A stretch of 64,000 bases of DNA from Buddleja alternifolia (lineage: Eukaryota; Streptophyta; Magnoliopsida; Lamiales; Scrophulariaceae). Under the pieces are notes generated by a model that ran no database searches, was not told the DNA's origin, and worked only from the letters and a program-made list of their open reading frames with translations. The stretch is from assembly GCA_019426215.1 (NCBI GenBank), contig CM033396.1, positions 38,182,503-38,246,502 on the forward strand. The letters are read 5' to 3'. Positions 14,201 to 23,795 of this stretch are shown here, one piece after another. The translations under genes and the position numbers were made by a program. Position 1 is the first letter of the stretch. Each line of letters starts with the position of its first letter.

Positions 14201-17200
14201 CGTCTTGGAGAAGCTTACCTTTTTCTGCTTCCCAAGCACACAGTCTTCGCAAAGACCCAATTCAACCGACTTTGAGATTGGTAGCTTCCCCTTGGATGCC
14301 ATGATTCTCATTCCCTTCTCACTCATATACCCAAGTTGCCTATGCCATAAGTGAACATCCTCTATAGCCTCGACTGCAGCAAACGAGTCCTTCTTTATTT
14401 CTGTGGTATACAGAGTCCCCGACTTCTTACCACGAGCCACCACCAGATTACCTTTGGTGATTTTCCATACACCACCACCAAACACCGTGGTGTACCTATC
14501 AATATCAATTTGACCCATTGAGATCAAATTCTTCCTCAACCCCGGAACATGTCTCACATCATGCAGTTTCAATTGCATTCCCTGTGCCGTCGTCACTGTG
14601 ACCTCACCCTTACCAACTATTTCCAAGGGTTCGTCATCTGCAAGAAAAACCTTTCCAAATTTTTCAGAAACATAATTTGTTAGATAATTCTTACATGAAG
14701 TAGCATGGAACGACGCACCTGAATCCAGGACCCATTGGTCAACTGGACTGTCAACACAGCAAACCAAAGCATCTCCGACATCGTTTACTGCTGTGTTTGC
14801 TTGTTGATGTTCCCGATTTTGATTCTGACCCCCTTTTTCAGGACAATCCATCTTGTAATGGCCTTTCTTCCCGCAACCCCAGCAATCAGCTTCTTTACGC
14901 GGTTTTGACTTCCCTCGCCCCTTAGACTTGGATCGACCTCTACCTTTCTGACCACCCCGTTGAACACCTCTCCCTCTGCTTTCCGCACTCAATGCAGCAA
15001 ATGTGAGTTCTCCTGATTCCCTCCGGCGAATATCCTCGCTCAAAATCAGATCCCGAATCTCCTGAAGCTTCAACTTTCTTTGGCCAGACGAACTACTCAC
15101 AGCAGTTACCGTCGCACTCCAACTTTCCGGCAAAGAAGACAATAGAATTAAAGCCTTTACCTCGTCCTCGAAATTGATATCAACCGAACTCAACTGAGTG
15201 ATGATCACGTTGAATTCGTTGATATGATTTGTCACTGATCCTCCCTCCGTCATCCTCAAATTGAATAAACGTCTCATCAGATAGACTTTATTCGATGCGG
15301 ATGGCTTCTCATACATGTTGGATAGCGCCTTCATCAAACCTGCAGTGGTTTTCTCTTCCAAGATGTTAAACACTACGTTTCTTGATAACGTCAGCCGAAT
15401 AACCCCCAAAGCTTGCCTATCCAACAACTCCCAATCTATATCTGTCATCTTTTCAGGCTTCTTCCCCGACAATGGTTCATGGAGTTTCTTTTGGTACAGA
15501 TAATCCTCCATCTGCATCCGCCAGAATCCGAAATCCTTTCCATCGAACTTGTCAATTTTTACTTTTCCATCTTCAGACGCCATTGATTCGCACAGGACGC
15601 TATAACCTTGCTCTGATACCAGTTGTTAGGAATCAATGCGCATAAACGAACTTAAAAGTAAAGAGAAAGCAAGAAAAGAGACAACGATTTTACGTGGTTC
15701 GGCAAATTACCTACGTCCACGGACCTATACTAGAAAGATTTTATTATTCTTGTGAGAGAGATACAATTACAATGAAGAGAATTTCATCTATTTATATGTT
15801 ATACACTTGGAGACTCAGATATAATGACCTAAACCGAGTAGGTAACTCAAAACTTGCCAAAATTACACAAAACCGCGTAAAATTAACGCTCCCAGCGTCG
15901 GGCCCACGCCTAGGTGCCGAAAGGCCACGCCTGGGCGCCACTGTGCCGGAGCCTAGGCGCCGTTATGGCCACGCCTGGGCGCCGCCGACAGTAGCCTCGA
16001 CCCTTCTCCTTCGTGCCGCGCCTGGGCGCGTATATGGCCGCGTCTGGGCGCCGTTCCGGCTCAATTTCTTCTTCCTTTCGCACCTTGATTTGTCTCCACA
16101 CTTTAAACCCATCAAATGTTGGATGTTATCATGATACTATAATATTAGAGTCCATATCAGGATATATATTATTGATGATAAGTTACATATAATAATCTAA
16201 TGTCTACCTTTCATGGAAGACTGCAATGCATTATGATCTAGTAGGCGTATTCTTATGATATAAGGTGTGCTTGTTGATATAATTACCAGTGAACACATTT
16301 TTATTACAAATTTAAGTTCGATAATAACGATATGTTTATTTCTATTTTACGTAAAAAAATTCCTTTTTGTGTGCTAATGATAGTAACTTATTATATTTAT
16401 ACTTTTCTACAATTCTACTTTTTTTATTACTATTTTGCGAATATTCTGAAACGTATTAATTTGTATCACCTGATAATATCCCTGCCATGCGACAAATGTA
16501 GAACAATAACAACTGATAGTATCACCAGTACGGCAATTTGAACCATGTCTTTGAAGCTGTACAAAATTTACTCATATAGAAAGTTGGGGAATAATAATTC
16601 AAATGATTTGCAGGAAATGAAAAATCAGGGTGCTACTGAAAATAAATTGCTACTTCTGAAGGGAGTCAGTGGAGCTTTCAGGCCAGGTGTTCTCACAGCT
16701 CTAATGGGAGTTAGCGGTGCAGGTAAAACGACACTTATGGATGTGTTGGCAGGTCGAAAAACTGGTGGATATATCGAAGGAAATATTAAAATTTCCGGTT
16801 ATCCAAAGAAGCAAGAGACGTTTGCTCGGATTTCTGGGTACTGTGAACAGAACGACATCCATTCTCCTTGTGTTACGGTTTACGAGTCACTGTTGTTCTC
16901 TTCTTGGCTACGTTTGCCCTTGGAAGTTGATTCTGATAAGCGAAAGGTTTGTCGTTTGTCATGTTTCTACATTTAGAGATCCAATTTCATTTGATACATA
17001 GTTACATATCAGAGTCGAAAAACTGAAAATCTTGTACATATTTTTACGTTATTGCTCTTAAAAGAGGTCGTTACAAGTTAATGGGATCACATCATTACTA
17101 TGAGCTAGAGGGCATTTGCGAAAAAGGTTTCTATTTTAGGAAATGGGATATTATTTTGAGCCATTAGAAGCATAGATGTTAATGGCGCACCCTCAGCGCC

Positions 17201-20200
17201 ATGGACCATGGCGTGGCGCCGGTCTTCAACTTGGCGAGCGCCATTGACGCCATTAGCGCCATGGCGAGAGCCTTGAAGGCGCACGCTATATGCGCTATTT
17301 GTAAGTAATTAAAAAGGGTCATAATTTCAATCAGATTCAGTAAAAATCATAAAATTGGGGCAAAATTGGGTTGAACCCAAGTACCCAACACCAACCCAAA
17401 CCTAAAACCCTACTCTTACCTCTTGCGATCACTCTCTCCCTCTCGCGATCTCTCTATCCGCCTACCGGAGCATGCCGCCGTGGCCGAGCCCAGCCGTCGT
17501 TGCCACCTAGCCCAGCCCAGCCGTCGGCCATCCATTGTCGCCGTCGCGTCGCCCAGTAATACGCTTTTTTCTTTCTTTCTTTTTTTTTTCTTCTATATTT
17601 TAGCTATTGTTATATTATTTTTTATCTATAGTTATACTATATAATATAACATGTGTAGTGTGTTTTATACTTTATATTTGTGTTAACACTTGAAAGTTAA
17701 AAACTGAAATGTGGCAAGGGTGCAGTCTTACTAATGCAGTAAGCTTTTTTCTTTTTTCTTGTTTTTCATATTTTAGCTACTGTTAAATTATCTTTATCTA
17801 GAGTTATATATAATGTGTTTAGTGTTTATATTTGTGTCGAAATGTGTATATTGATGCTTACATTAGTTTGTTTTATTTTTATTTGTTTTTAAATACTTGT
17901 TATTTATATTATGGTTATTACTGTTAAAAAAAACTAGTATATTATTTATTGTATTAATATGTATAATTCGCGCTTCGAAAAGGCGTGTGCTGCACCGCGC
18001 CGCGCCGCACCTCGCCATTCGCCATTAACAACTATGATTAGAAGTATTGCAGGCCAAGAAGGAAACACTTATTAGTCCTTTTGCGATCCATTTTTCAGAC
18101 GTTCGTTGAGAATGTAATGGAGCTCGTAGAACTAACTCCGCTAAGAGGCAGGCTAGTTGGGTTACCTGGGGTTAGTGGTCTGTCAACTGAGCAACGGAAG
18201 AGGCTAACTATCGCAGTTGAGCTAGTGGCAAATCCGTCCATAATATTCATGGATGAACCAACTTCAGGTCTAGATGCAAGAGCTGCTGCAATTGTGATGA
18301 GAACTGTCAGGAACACTGTGGACACCGGAAGGACCGTGGTGTGCACCATACATCAACCTAGCATCGACATATTTGAAGCGTTTGACGAGGCAAGATTGTT
18401 TTTTAGGGATATATATAAAAATATAATGTATTGTTACTTCTTTCACTTTTTAATCAATGTTTTATGAGATTGTTGGTTTATTGGATTTTTGCAGCTACTT
18501 TTGATGAAGCGAGGGGGACAAGAGATATACGTCGGCCCATTGGGTCGACTTTCTTGCCAGTTGATCCAGTACTTTGAGGTTCGTCAACAATGACAACTTT
18601 ATACGAAAGTAAATTTTCTATTTCGTTAATATTTGATGAATAAAGCTGCTATTTGGCCTACTTCTACGGAAAAAGGGCCAAAAGATGGCTTTTAACTTTT
18701 GTGTTTTCTCTCAAAGGTTTATATTACAATGACCAGCTATTTACATAGGTGAAACAAGTATCTCCATAGAAAAAAAAGTATCCCGATGATAAATTGTACA
18801 TAAATATTTCATTTAGTGAATATATGCACTTTGATTCATTATTTTAAAAAAAAATCCACCTTGGTTATCATACTATCTCTTGTATGTTATAGTGATTGAT
18901 CAATAATATTAAAATTGGTTTTTATCTCAAACTCTAGGGAATCCAAGGAGTAACAAAGATCAGGGATGGATACAATCCAGCAACCTGGATGCTGGAGGTA
19001 ACATCTTCAGCCCAAGAAATGATTTTGGGGCTTGATTTTGCTGAACTGTACAAAAACTCAGAACTTTACAGGTCAATATATAGATAAATTAATACCGTTA
19101 AGTAATTTACTCGTATGTTCCAAATTGGTGTTTCATTTCATATTCTTTTTTCTCATATGTCATCTGGCATGATTTATAAACATGTCGTGTGTATATAAAA
19201 TGAAATACGAGATGATGCACAATATTTGAATAAAAAAATCCGAAATGCTTATGAAACATATAAATAACGTTTGATAGTTCTATGTGATGATTTTAGAAGA
19301 AACAAAGCTCTTATCAATGAGCTAAGTAGCCCCCGTCCCGGTACGAGAGACCTACATTTCAAAACCAAGTATTCGCAGCCGTTCTTCACTCAATGTGTTG
19401 CTTGCCTATGGAAACAACACTTGTCGTACTGGCGCAATCCTCTTTACTCTGCCGTAAGAATTCTATATACGGCGTTTCTAGCCATCATGTTTGGGTCGAT
19501 GTTCTGGAATCTCGGCTCCAAAAGGTAAGCAGGATAAAGAATGACTTCTAGGATTTCTTTCGAAGAGTTCATACTTATTAGGGTAACTTACAGACACCCT
19601 GTGAGACCCTAATTATGAAAAACACCCTGAAATTTTATAAATTACCATAACTTCCCCAATCGATAAAAGCATATTACTATTTGACCCCCGCTAACAAAAA
19701 GCATATTACAATCTCGCCCCTCGTTTTTGGAATTGTCAAGATCTGTCGAGGGTGTTTTGATAAATTATGAAATCTCAGGGAATTCGTGATTATTACTCAA
19801 CAAGGAAGGGGTGTTCATGTAATTATCCCTACTTATTATATCAGCTGAGTCATGTTGATTAACTATTTTTCCTCTTTAGGGAAACTACGAAAGACATTTT
19901 CAATGCTATGGGATCCATGTACGCTTCTGTTTTCTTTCTCGGTGTCCAAATTGCGTCATCAGTACAACCCGTTGTTTCCATCGAACGAACGGTCTTTTAT
20001 AGAGAAAGAGCGGCTGGTTTGTACTCCGCTTTACCTTATGCATTTGGACAGGTGACTAAATCATGGAAATAAAGAAATTTTAAGAAAGTGATAAAAACTT
20101 TAAAAAAAAAGTGACATTTTTTTTTGCCGATTAAAATTTTTTGCAGGCTATAATTGAAATTCCGTATGGTTTCGCTCAGGCTACAATTTACGGAACGATT

Positions 20201-21723
20201 GTGTATGCGATGATCGGGTTTGAATGGACAGCTGCAAAGTACTTTTGGTACATATTTTTCATGTTCTTCACTCTACTATATTTCACCTTGTACGGCATGA
20301 TGACCGTGGCCGTGACTCCTAATCATCATATCGCGAACATCATATCCTACTTGTTTTACTTGCTATGGAACCTCTTTTCGGGATTTATAGTTCCAAGACC
20401 GGTAAGTACTCGTAGTTTTGATTCCGCAATTAGATAATGAAAATAGTGAAATATTGGTATAATTATATCTTCTATTTCTCGTCCAGCCACTCGTTCAGTT
20501 CGGGTCGCTCTCGTTTAATGCTCGTCAAAATTAGTCCTCGACCTATCAATTTTCCGAAAATCCACAGTTTTTGCAAAAGAGACTAAAATTGTAAAACGTT
20601 CAAACTTAAGCCACTGACACCATTATGTTTTTGGCAAAATTGTCTAATCGGTCTCCTAACTAACTTTTTATCTCGTTTTGATCTCACTCAAATATAATTA
20701 GCTAATTTGGTATCGTATAACATAACATTCTAATTGCTGTCAATTTTGTCCGGAAAATTGCACTTCACGTTCCATAACTTTCCCTGAATTCAATTTTGAT
20801 CTCATTCGTTACGAATTTCTCACATTTAGTCCTATAACTTTCAAAATGTCTCACGTTTGGTCTCATCCGTCCATTTCTGTCTATGTCTAACTGTCAACTC
20901 CGTTAGTCAACCCTTTGATCGATTTTTTCGGGGTACTTTTGTGCATGAGTGACATGTGATATTGAATAGAAATATCGTAACAATGAATGTAATCCATATG
21001 TGAGTGCATTTATGCACAAATTCTTCCCAAAAAATTGGTCAAAGGGTTGACTAACGGAGTTAACCGTTAAAAATCGACGGAAATGGATGGATGGGACCAA
21101 ATGTGAGATTTTTTGAAAAATATGGAACGCAATGTAAGATTTGGGTAACGAGTGGGACCAAAATTGAATTCGGAGAAAGTTATGGAAGTGCAATTTTTCC
21201 CAATTTTGTCTCAGTAATCCCCCAATTTTTGTCTCAAAATTGACCTTGTTTTGGCAAAAGTTGACATTTGAGAAGAGAATGTGCATATATACATTCAGTA
21301 TATTGAATATTTGGACGAACAATTTGAGTCACCGAACTGACTGACTGAAATCGAACTGGTAGCGAAATCGAACGACTAGAAAAATAATTATCCCATAAAA
21401 GACATAAAATCATGAATGATGAACTAATATAGAACTACTTTAATTTCATTTTTTTCTCATCACAGAGGACACCTGTGTGGTGGAGATGGTACCATTGGGC
21501 AAATCCTGTGGCCTGGACCCTATATGGTTTAGTTGCATCACAATATGGAGATGTGAAAGATCGGCTAGAAACAAATCAAACGGTTCAAGATTTCCTGAGA
21601 AGTTACTTCGGATTCAGACACGATTTTATCGGTGTGGTTGCTGCTGTGATAGTTGGATTCGGAGTTGTTTTTGCCTTCATATTTGCATTCTCCATAAGAG
21701 CATTCAATTTCCAGAAGAGATAG
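3047..21723 (+). CDS. Full-size ABCG (PDR-type) ABC transporter, 24 exons
   Basis: ATP-driven plasma-membrane transporter of the plant PDR family (two NBD-TMD halves), close to cluster I members such as AtABCG40/PDR12 and NpPDR1; the substrate cannot be told from sequence. Exons: 3047-3369, 3688-3808, 4041-4129, 4240-4324, 4443-4602, 4691-4767, 4864-4917, 5734-5824, 5918-6219, 6896-7177, 9300-9616, 9696-9856, 10266-10369, 10447-10603, 10684-10746, 10863-10960, 16614-16946, 18099-18389, 18495-18578, 18938-19071, 19297-19524, 19880-20051, 20147-20401, 21466-21723. Phases close perfectly (4239 nt, 1412 aa), normal for the family. Motifs: Walker [10 protein letters not shown] (184-192), signature ISGGQ (323-327), Walker B LFMDE (344-348), second Walker [10 protein letters not shown] (860-868), LSTEQ (967-971), [12 protein letters not shown] (987-998), C-terminal FNFQKR. 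All junctions are GT-AG except intron 18 (GC-AG). A poly(A) signal AATAAA lies at 21785. No coding lesion seen; whether intron insertions disturb splicing is unknown. Confidence 0.95.
5204..5241. repeat. (AAT)n microsatellite in ABCG intron 7
   Basis: About twelve uninterrupted AAT/ATA units lie in an AT-rich intron of the ABCG gene. Confidence 0.9.
6275..6815. mobile_element. Foldback/MITE-like element in ABCG intron 9
   Basis: The left arm (about 6290-6460: CACCTCTTGATAG, ACTTTTGGTCACATAAGTATG, CCCCGGTGTACAT) is mirrored by the right arm (about 6560-6800: TGTGTACTGGGGTATACTTATG, GGACCAAAAC, CAAGAGGTGTC). The right arm holds a short internal duplication (CCAGATAAACCAAAACATTGGGG-like, about 6615-6700). 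No coding capacity. Boundaries are approximate. Confidence 0.6.
8403..8692. mobile_element. Short foldback element in ABCG intron 10
   Basis: GATAATTACAGTTTTGGTCC at 8407 is mirrored by GGACCAAAGCTGTAATTATC ending near 8687. The next bases, CTAATGTTGACA versus TGTCAACATTAG, also match as an inverted repeat. The structure is about 290 bp, with no coding potential. Confidence 0.75.
8790..9215. mobile_element. Second foldback element in ABCG intron 10
   Basis: The arms at about 8800-8965 and 9040-9205 are inverted copies: AACTATCCAAGTTTTGGCAA against TTGCCAAAACTTGGATAGTT, CACCAATTTGGCC against GGCCAAATTGGTC, and CCACTTTTGGATTTT against AAAATCCAAAAGTGG. The loop is short and AT-rich. It sits directly upstream of exon 11. 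Confidence 0.75.
9884..10167. mobile_element. Foldback element in ABCG intron 12
   Basis: The left arm (about 9885-9950, TGTTTAATGTTATAATCACT) pairs with the right arm (about 10110-10160, AGTGATTATGACATTAAACA). The element is about 280 bp and non-coding. Confidence 0.65.
11114..11603 (-). repeat. Copia A 3' LTR
   Basis: A 490-bp LTR. The U3 part (11390-11560) is packed with palindromic GGCGCCTAGGCGCC-like units. The U5-proximal part (11114-11240) is shared with copia B. Confidence 0.92.
11604..11621 (-). other. Copia A polypurine tract
   Basis: On the minus strand this reads CCAAGTGGGAGAT directly before the LTR's TGATGGG. It is the expected plus-strand primer position, and copia B has the same tract at 30631-30643. 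Confidence 0.8.
11870..15583 (-). CDS. Copia A gag-pol polyprotein, C-terminally truncated by a 1-bp deletion
   Basis: A single 1237-residue frame encodes the polyprotein that copies and integrates the element. Gag occupies about 1-230, with a zinc knuckle C-X2-C-X4-H-X4-C at 234-247. The protease has LDSGA (286-290). Integrase has D476, D539 and E575 with DD35E spacing. Reverse transcriptase has YVDD at 968-971, and RNase H has DAD, TEAEY and YSDSQ. Two defects stand out. The second histidine of the integrase HHCC finger is tyrosine (H414...Y419...C445, C448; copia B keeps His). A one-base deletion close to 11870 ends the frame just after TKHI, about 55 residues short of the copia B product, removing the end of RNase H. 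It is probably no longer autonomous. Confidence 0.92.
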   Translation of the reverse strand: MASEDGKVKIDKFDGKDFGFWRMQMEDYLYQKKLHEPLSGKKPEKMTDIDWELLDRQALGVIRLTLSRNVVFNILEEKTTAGLMKALSNMYEKPSASNKVYLMRRLFNLRMTEGGSVTNHINEFNVIITQLSSVDINFEDEVKALILLSSLPESWSATVTAVSSSSGQRKLKLQEIRDLILSEDIRRRESGELTFAALSAESRGRGVQRGGQKGRGRSKSKGRGKSKPRKEADCWGCGKKGHYKMDCPEKGGQNQNREHQQANTAVNDVGDALVCCVDSPVDQWVLDSGASFHATSCKNYLTNYVSEKFGKVFLADDEPLEIVGKGEVTVTTAQGMQLKLHDVRHVPGLRKNLISMGQIDIDRYTTVFGGGVWKITKGNLVVARGKKSGTLYTTEIKKDSFAAVEAIEDVHLWHRQLGYMSEKGMRIMASKGKLPISKSVELGLCEDCVLGKQKKVSFSKTGREPKAEKLELVHTDVWGTTPIQSLGGSRYYVTFIDDSTRKVWVYFLKNKSDVFNTFRKWKTEVENETGLRLKCLRSDNGGEYDSQEFKDYCAENGIKMIKTIPGTLQQNGIAERMNRTLNERARSMRLHSGLPKTFWADAVSTAAYLINRGPSVPLTFKIPEEVWSGKEVNLSHLKIFGCLSYVLRSSDDRDKLDPKAQKCIFIGYGGESFGYRFWDYQNNKIIRHKDVTFNERVLYKDRLGAETEENEKPKAILEEITLDEVAGNDTENRIEDDPETPPPTLRILSRTPKPNMRYSPSLHYLLLTDSGEPESYKEATSVGDSLKWELAMKDEMSSLERNRTWRLTELPKGKWALQNKWVFRVKDEPDGSKRYKARLVVKGFQQKEGIDYTEIFSPVVKLTTIRMVLSVVAVEDLHLEQLDVKTAFLHGDLEEENYMVQPEGFLENGREDLVCKLEKSLYGLKQAPRQWYKKFDTFVASSGYTRCQMDHCCYFKKFRDCYIILLLYVDDMLVVGSNMREIDKLKKQLSTEFEMKDLGAANTILGMRIIRDRSSGSLKLTQEKYIEKVLARFAISNAKSRSTPLGSHFKLSKEQSPKTEEERDQMAKVPYASAIGSLMYAMVCTRPDIAHAVGVVSRYMANPGLKHWEAVKWLLRYLRGTSSMCLCFSGSSVTLEGFVDADLGGDQDGRKSTSGYIYTVGGTAISWTSRLQKCVALSTTEAEYIAISEAGKEMVWLKNFLREIDKEQRDCALYSDSQSTICLAKNPVFHSRTKHIN
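15610..15621 (-). other. Copia A primer-binding site
   Basis: On the minus strand this reads TGGTATCAGAGC, complementary to the 3' end of plant initiator tRNA-Met, two bases inside the 5' LTR boundary. Confidence 0.9.
15624..16114 (-). repeat. Copia A 5' LTR with TATA box
   Basis: A 491-bp LTR. On the minus strand TATAAATA lies at 15789-15796, likely the element promoter; in the 3' LTR copy the same site has a base change. GGCGCC palindromes crowd the U3. Confidence 0.92.
17171..18036. mobile_element. Non-autonomous hAT-type element in ABCG intron 17
   Basis: Terminal inverted repeats CATAGATGTTAATGGCG and (inverted) CATAGTTGTTAATGGCG bound an 866-bp element. A perfect 8-bp target duplication, ATTAGAAG, occurs at 17163-17170 and 18037-18044, the hallmark of the hAT superfamily. 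The left end is rich in GCGCCATGGCGCC-type palindromes and the right end has GCACCGCGCCGCGCCG. No transposase frame is present. Confidence 0.85.
18390..18494 (+). other. GC-AG intron (ABCG intron 18)
   Basis: The protein alignment forces the junction [11 protein letters not shown]. The donor is GAG|GCAAGA and the acceptor TTTTTGCAG|CTAC. There is no GT that keeps the frame nearby. The rest of the donor matches consensus strongly, as is usual for the minor GC-AG class spliced by the major spliceosome. Confidence 0.85.
19572..19835. mobile_element. Foldback element in ABCG intron 21
   Basis: The left arm begins TAGGGTAACTTACAGACACCC and contains AAAACACCCT...TTATAAATTA. The right arm contains AGGGTGTTTTGATAAATTATG and ends GGGGTGTTCATGTAATTATCCCTA. 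The mirroring is imperfect over about 260 bp. Confidence 0.55.
20745..21215. mobile_element. Foldback element in ABCG intron 23
   Basis: The left arm (about 20750-20920: GAAAATTGCACTTC, CTTTCCCTGAATTCAATTTT, CTCCGTTAGTCAACCCTTTG) is mirrored by the right arm (about 21035-21205: CAAAGGGTTGACTAACGGAG, AAAATTGAATTCGGAGAAAG, GAAGTGCAATTTTTC). The loop (GAGTGACATGTGATATT..., ATGTGAGTGCATT) recurs at about 52930-52985, so this and the element at 52765-53190 are one family. Confidence 0.75.
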
Positions 21724-21901
21724 CTATATATACACACACATATATATATATATATGTATATATATTTACATACATATATACTAGAAATAAACATGTGCTA
21801 GCTACGCACGTGATTCTTCAATGATGTGCTAAATTGAAGGAAATAGTTATGAAATATATAATTATGAATATCAATGGTCTTTGTTGATATATTTCATTTA
21901 A

Positions 21902-22565
21902 GGATAATTAAATTTGCACCCCCTACTAATATGTGTATTTATATAAACTTCCCCCTCTTACAGCCAAAATTACAACTACCTCACCCGTTAAGATGTAGTT
22001 TATAATTACTTGATTTTTGAAATAAAGAATTTACTCATATTTCCTATCTTATAATTACAGTTACATTTACATGAAAATCACAAATGCCATCATGACAAAA
22101 TTAAATATATTAAAATTATCATTCATTAACAAGTTGAAAAATTGAAAAAGAAAAAGGCGATAAATATTTAAGGATGTAGATGATAGTTGGAAAGTGAAGA
22201 CTACCTCCTCCCGCCTTCACTTCCACCTCCTTTCCTTCAGCATGTTGAGCACTACCCTCGACTTTGCCTGCCCCCTTGTATGTTTCTAAAATTACGAACC
22301 CCCTTGTATATTCTTAATTAACATTGCATTTCAGTTCTTTGTTACTTGCAAATTACATTTAAACCCTAGGGGTATTTTGGTCATAAAAAAATATAACTAA
22401 TTTTAGTCAGAGGCATTTTTGGAAGTTAACCAAAAAACTTATGACGATGCCATCATTTTTTTCAATCTCAGGAGGGTAAATGTGATTACACAACTTAGTG
22501 GATAATGAAGAGGGAAAATATGTGTAAATACACAAGTTAGTAGAAGGTGTGATTGTAATTATCCA
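21902..22565. mobile_element. Foldback element just downstream of the ABCG gene
   Basis: GGATAATTAAATTTGCACCC...ATGTGTATTTA...CCCCCTCTTA at the left is mirrored at the right by ...AAGAGGGAAAATATGTG...TAAATACACAAGTTAGTAGAAGG...GTAATTATCC. The element is about 660 bp with AT-rich, non-coding middle sequence. Confidence 0.65.
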
Positions 22566-22774
22566 ATTAATTAGCAAATAAATTTGTTATTAATTCATTA
22601 ACATTTATTTAAAATATAAATGACTAATTGTTAATGTCCATCTGAATAATGAACTTCGAAAAGCTATATTATTTCTAGCATGTTCATGCATATGATCGTC
22701 AATCGTCATAGTCTTTCCTAATTGCTACCAATTAACAAAAACCTTTTGTGATCTATACTAGTAGATTAATCTCT

Positions 22775-23180
22775 TTAATCCAAAATAAGAATATTAGTGA
22801 CTTGATCATAAAATATGATACTATATCTACATGCACCATGGTCTTTACTTCGTGTTACTTTTCAGGAAGTGCCCAAACAAGATCTTAAACTACCACTTAG
22901 AATAATGACATTGATAACTACTAACAGTAAATAAATACTATTTATATATGGCTTTTCATATTTAATTTGAACTTAATAATTTGGTAATTGGCTTATAAAA
23001 TTGGGATGAGAGTGCTATCTAAGATTAGCAACCTTTGTTGTTATTGGTTTTACACAACTTTTCTTCATCTCATAATATTATAGAGTCTTAAATGAGAAGA
23101 TGTAATAAAATAACTCTATAATATTTTTTATTACATCTTCTCATATAATTAAGTTTTTTCAAGCACACTATTTAACCTGA
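22775..23180. repeat. Duplicated block, copy 1
   Basis: The run from AAGAATATTAGTGACTTG through CATGCACCATGGTCTTTAC to TCTCATAATATTATAG recurs at 23385-23795 with scattered substitutions. Unit spacing is about 610 bp. Both copies are non-coding and end with GCACACTATTTAA. Confidence 0.75.
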
Positions 23181-23384
23181 ACACTAACACAATATATTGA
23201 GGGGAAAATAGTCCTTTTGTTTTCTTCTTCTCATTTCTCCACCGCTACACGGCGGGCCCTTGACCATCCGACCACTACCACCACCACTGCAACTAACCCC
23301 AAGCACTAAGGAATAATAACATGTAGAGTGTATATTATTTATTATGAGATTTTAATTAAGATAAAAAAAATTATGAATACGACG

Positions 23385-23795
23385 ATAAATAAGAATATTA
23401 GTGACTTGAACATAAAATATGATACTACATCTTCATGCACCATGGTCTTTACCTTCGTGTTACTTTTAGGGAAATGCCCGGGGAAGATCCTAAACTACCA
23501 CTTAATTAGAATAATGACATTGATTACTATTAACATAAATAAATACTATTTATATATGTTTTTTCATATTTGATTTGAACTTAATAATTTGGTCAAAATA
23601 GACTTATTAAATTGGAATGGGAATGCTATCTAAGATGAGCGACCCTTGTTGTTATTGGTTCTACACAACTTTTCTCCATCTCATAATATTATAGGGTTTT
23701 AAAATATTGTATATGAGAAGTTGTAACAAAACTCTATAATATTTTCTATTACATCTTCTCATATATGATTTAGTTTTTTAAGCACACTATTTAAA
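23385..23795. repeat. Duplicated block, copy 2
   Basis: A direct repeat of 22775-23180, same orientation. CATGCACCATGGTCTTTAC is at about 23435, and CTTCTCATAT plus GCACACTATTTAA lie at the end. The space between copies (about 23185-23385) contains a short CCACC-rich segment. Confidence 0.75.

Larger units (their letters stand above)
11114..16114 (-). mobile_element. Copia A: complete Ty1-copia LTR retrotransposon in ABCG intron 16
   Basis: The LTRs at 11114-11603 and 15624-16114 both run TGTTAGGAATC... to ...CCCATCA on the plus strand. A perfect 5-bp target duplication, AATGT, flanks the element (11109-11113 and 16115-16119). The element is transcribed from the minus strand: the primer-binding site complementary to initiator tRNA-Met is next to the right LTR, and the polypurine tract is next to the left LTR. 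The LTRs differ by roughly a dozen positions by eye, which implies a fairly recent insertion. The gag-pol order (protease, integrase, RT, RNase H) is Ty1-copia; the gag looks Tork/Tnt1-like, which is an inference. Confidence 0.95.

Noticed and set aside
16545..16613. Open frame extending exon 17 upstream to 16545
   Set aside because: This is intron read-through; the acceptor TTTGCAG at 16613 and family alignment put the exon start at 16614.
3047..21723. ABCG gene as a pseudogene, since its reading frames are interrupted
   Set aside because: Every interruption coincides with a consensus splice pair, and the exons join in phase to 1412 residues of family-typical sequence.
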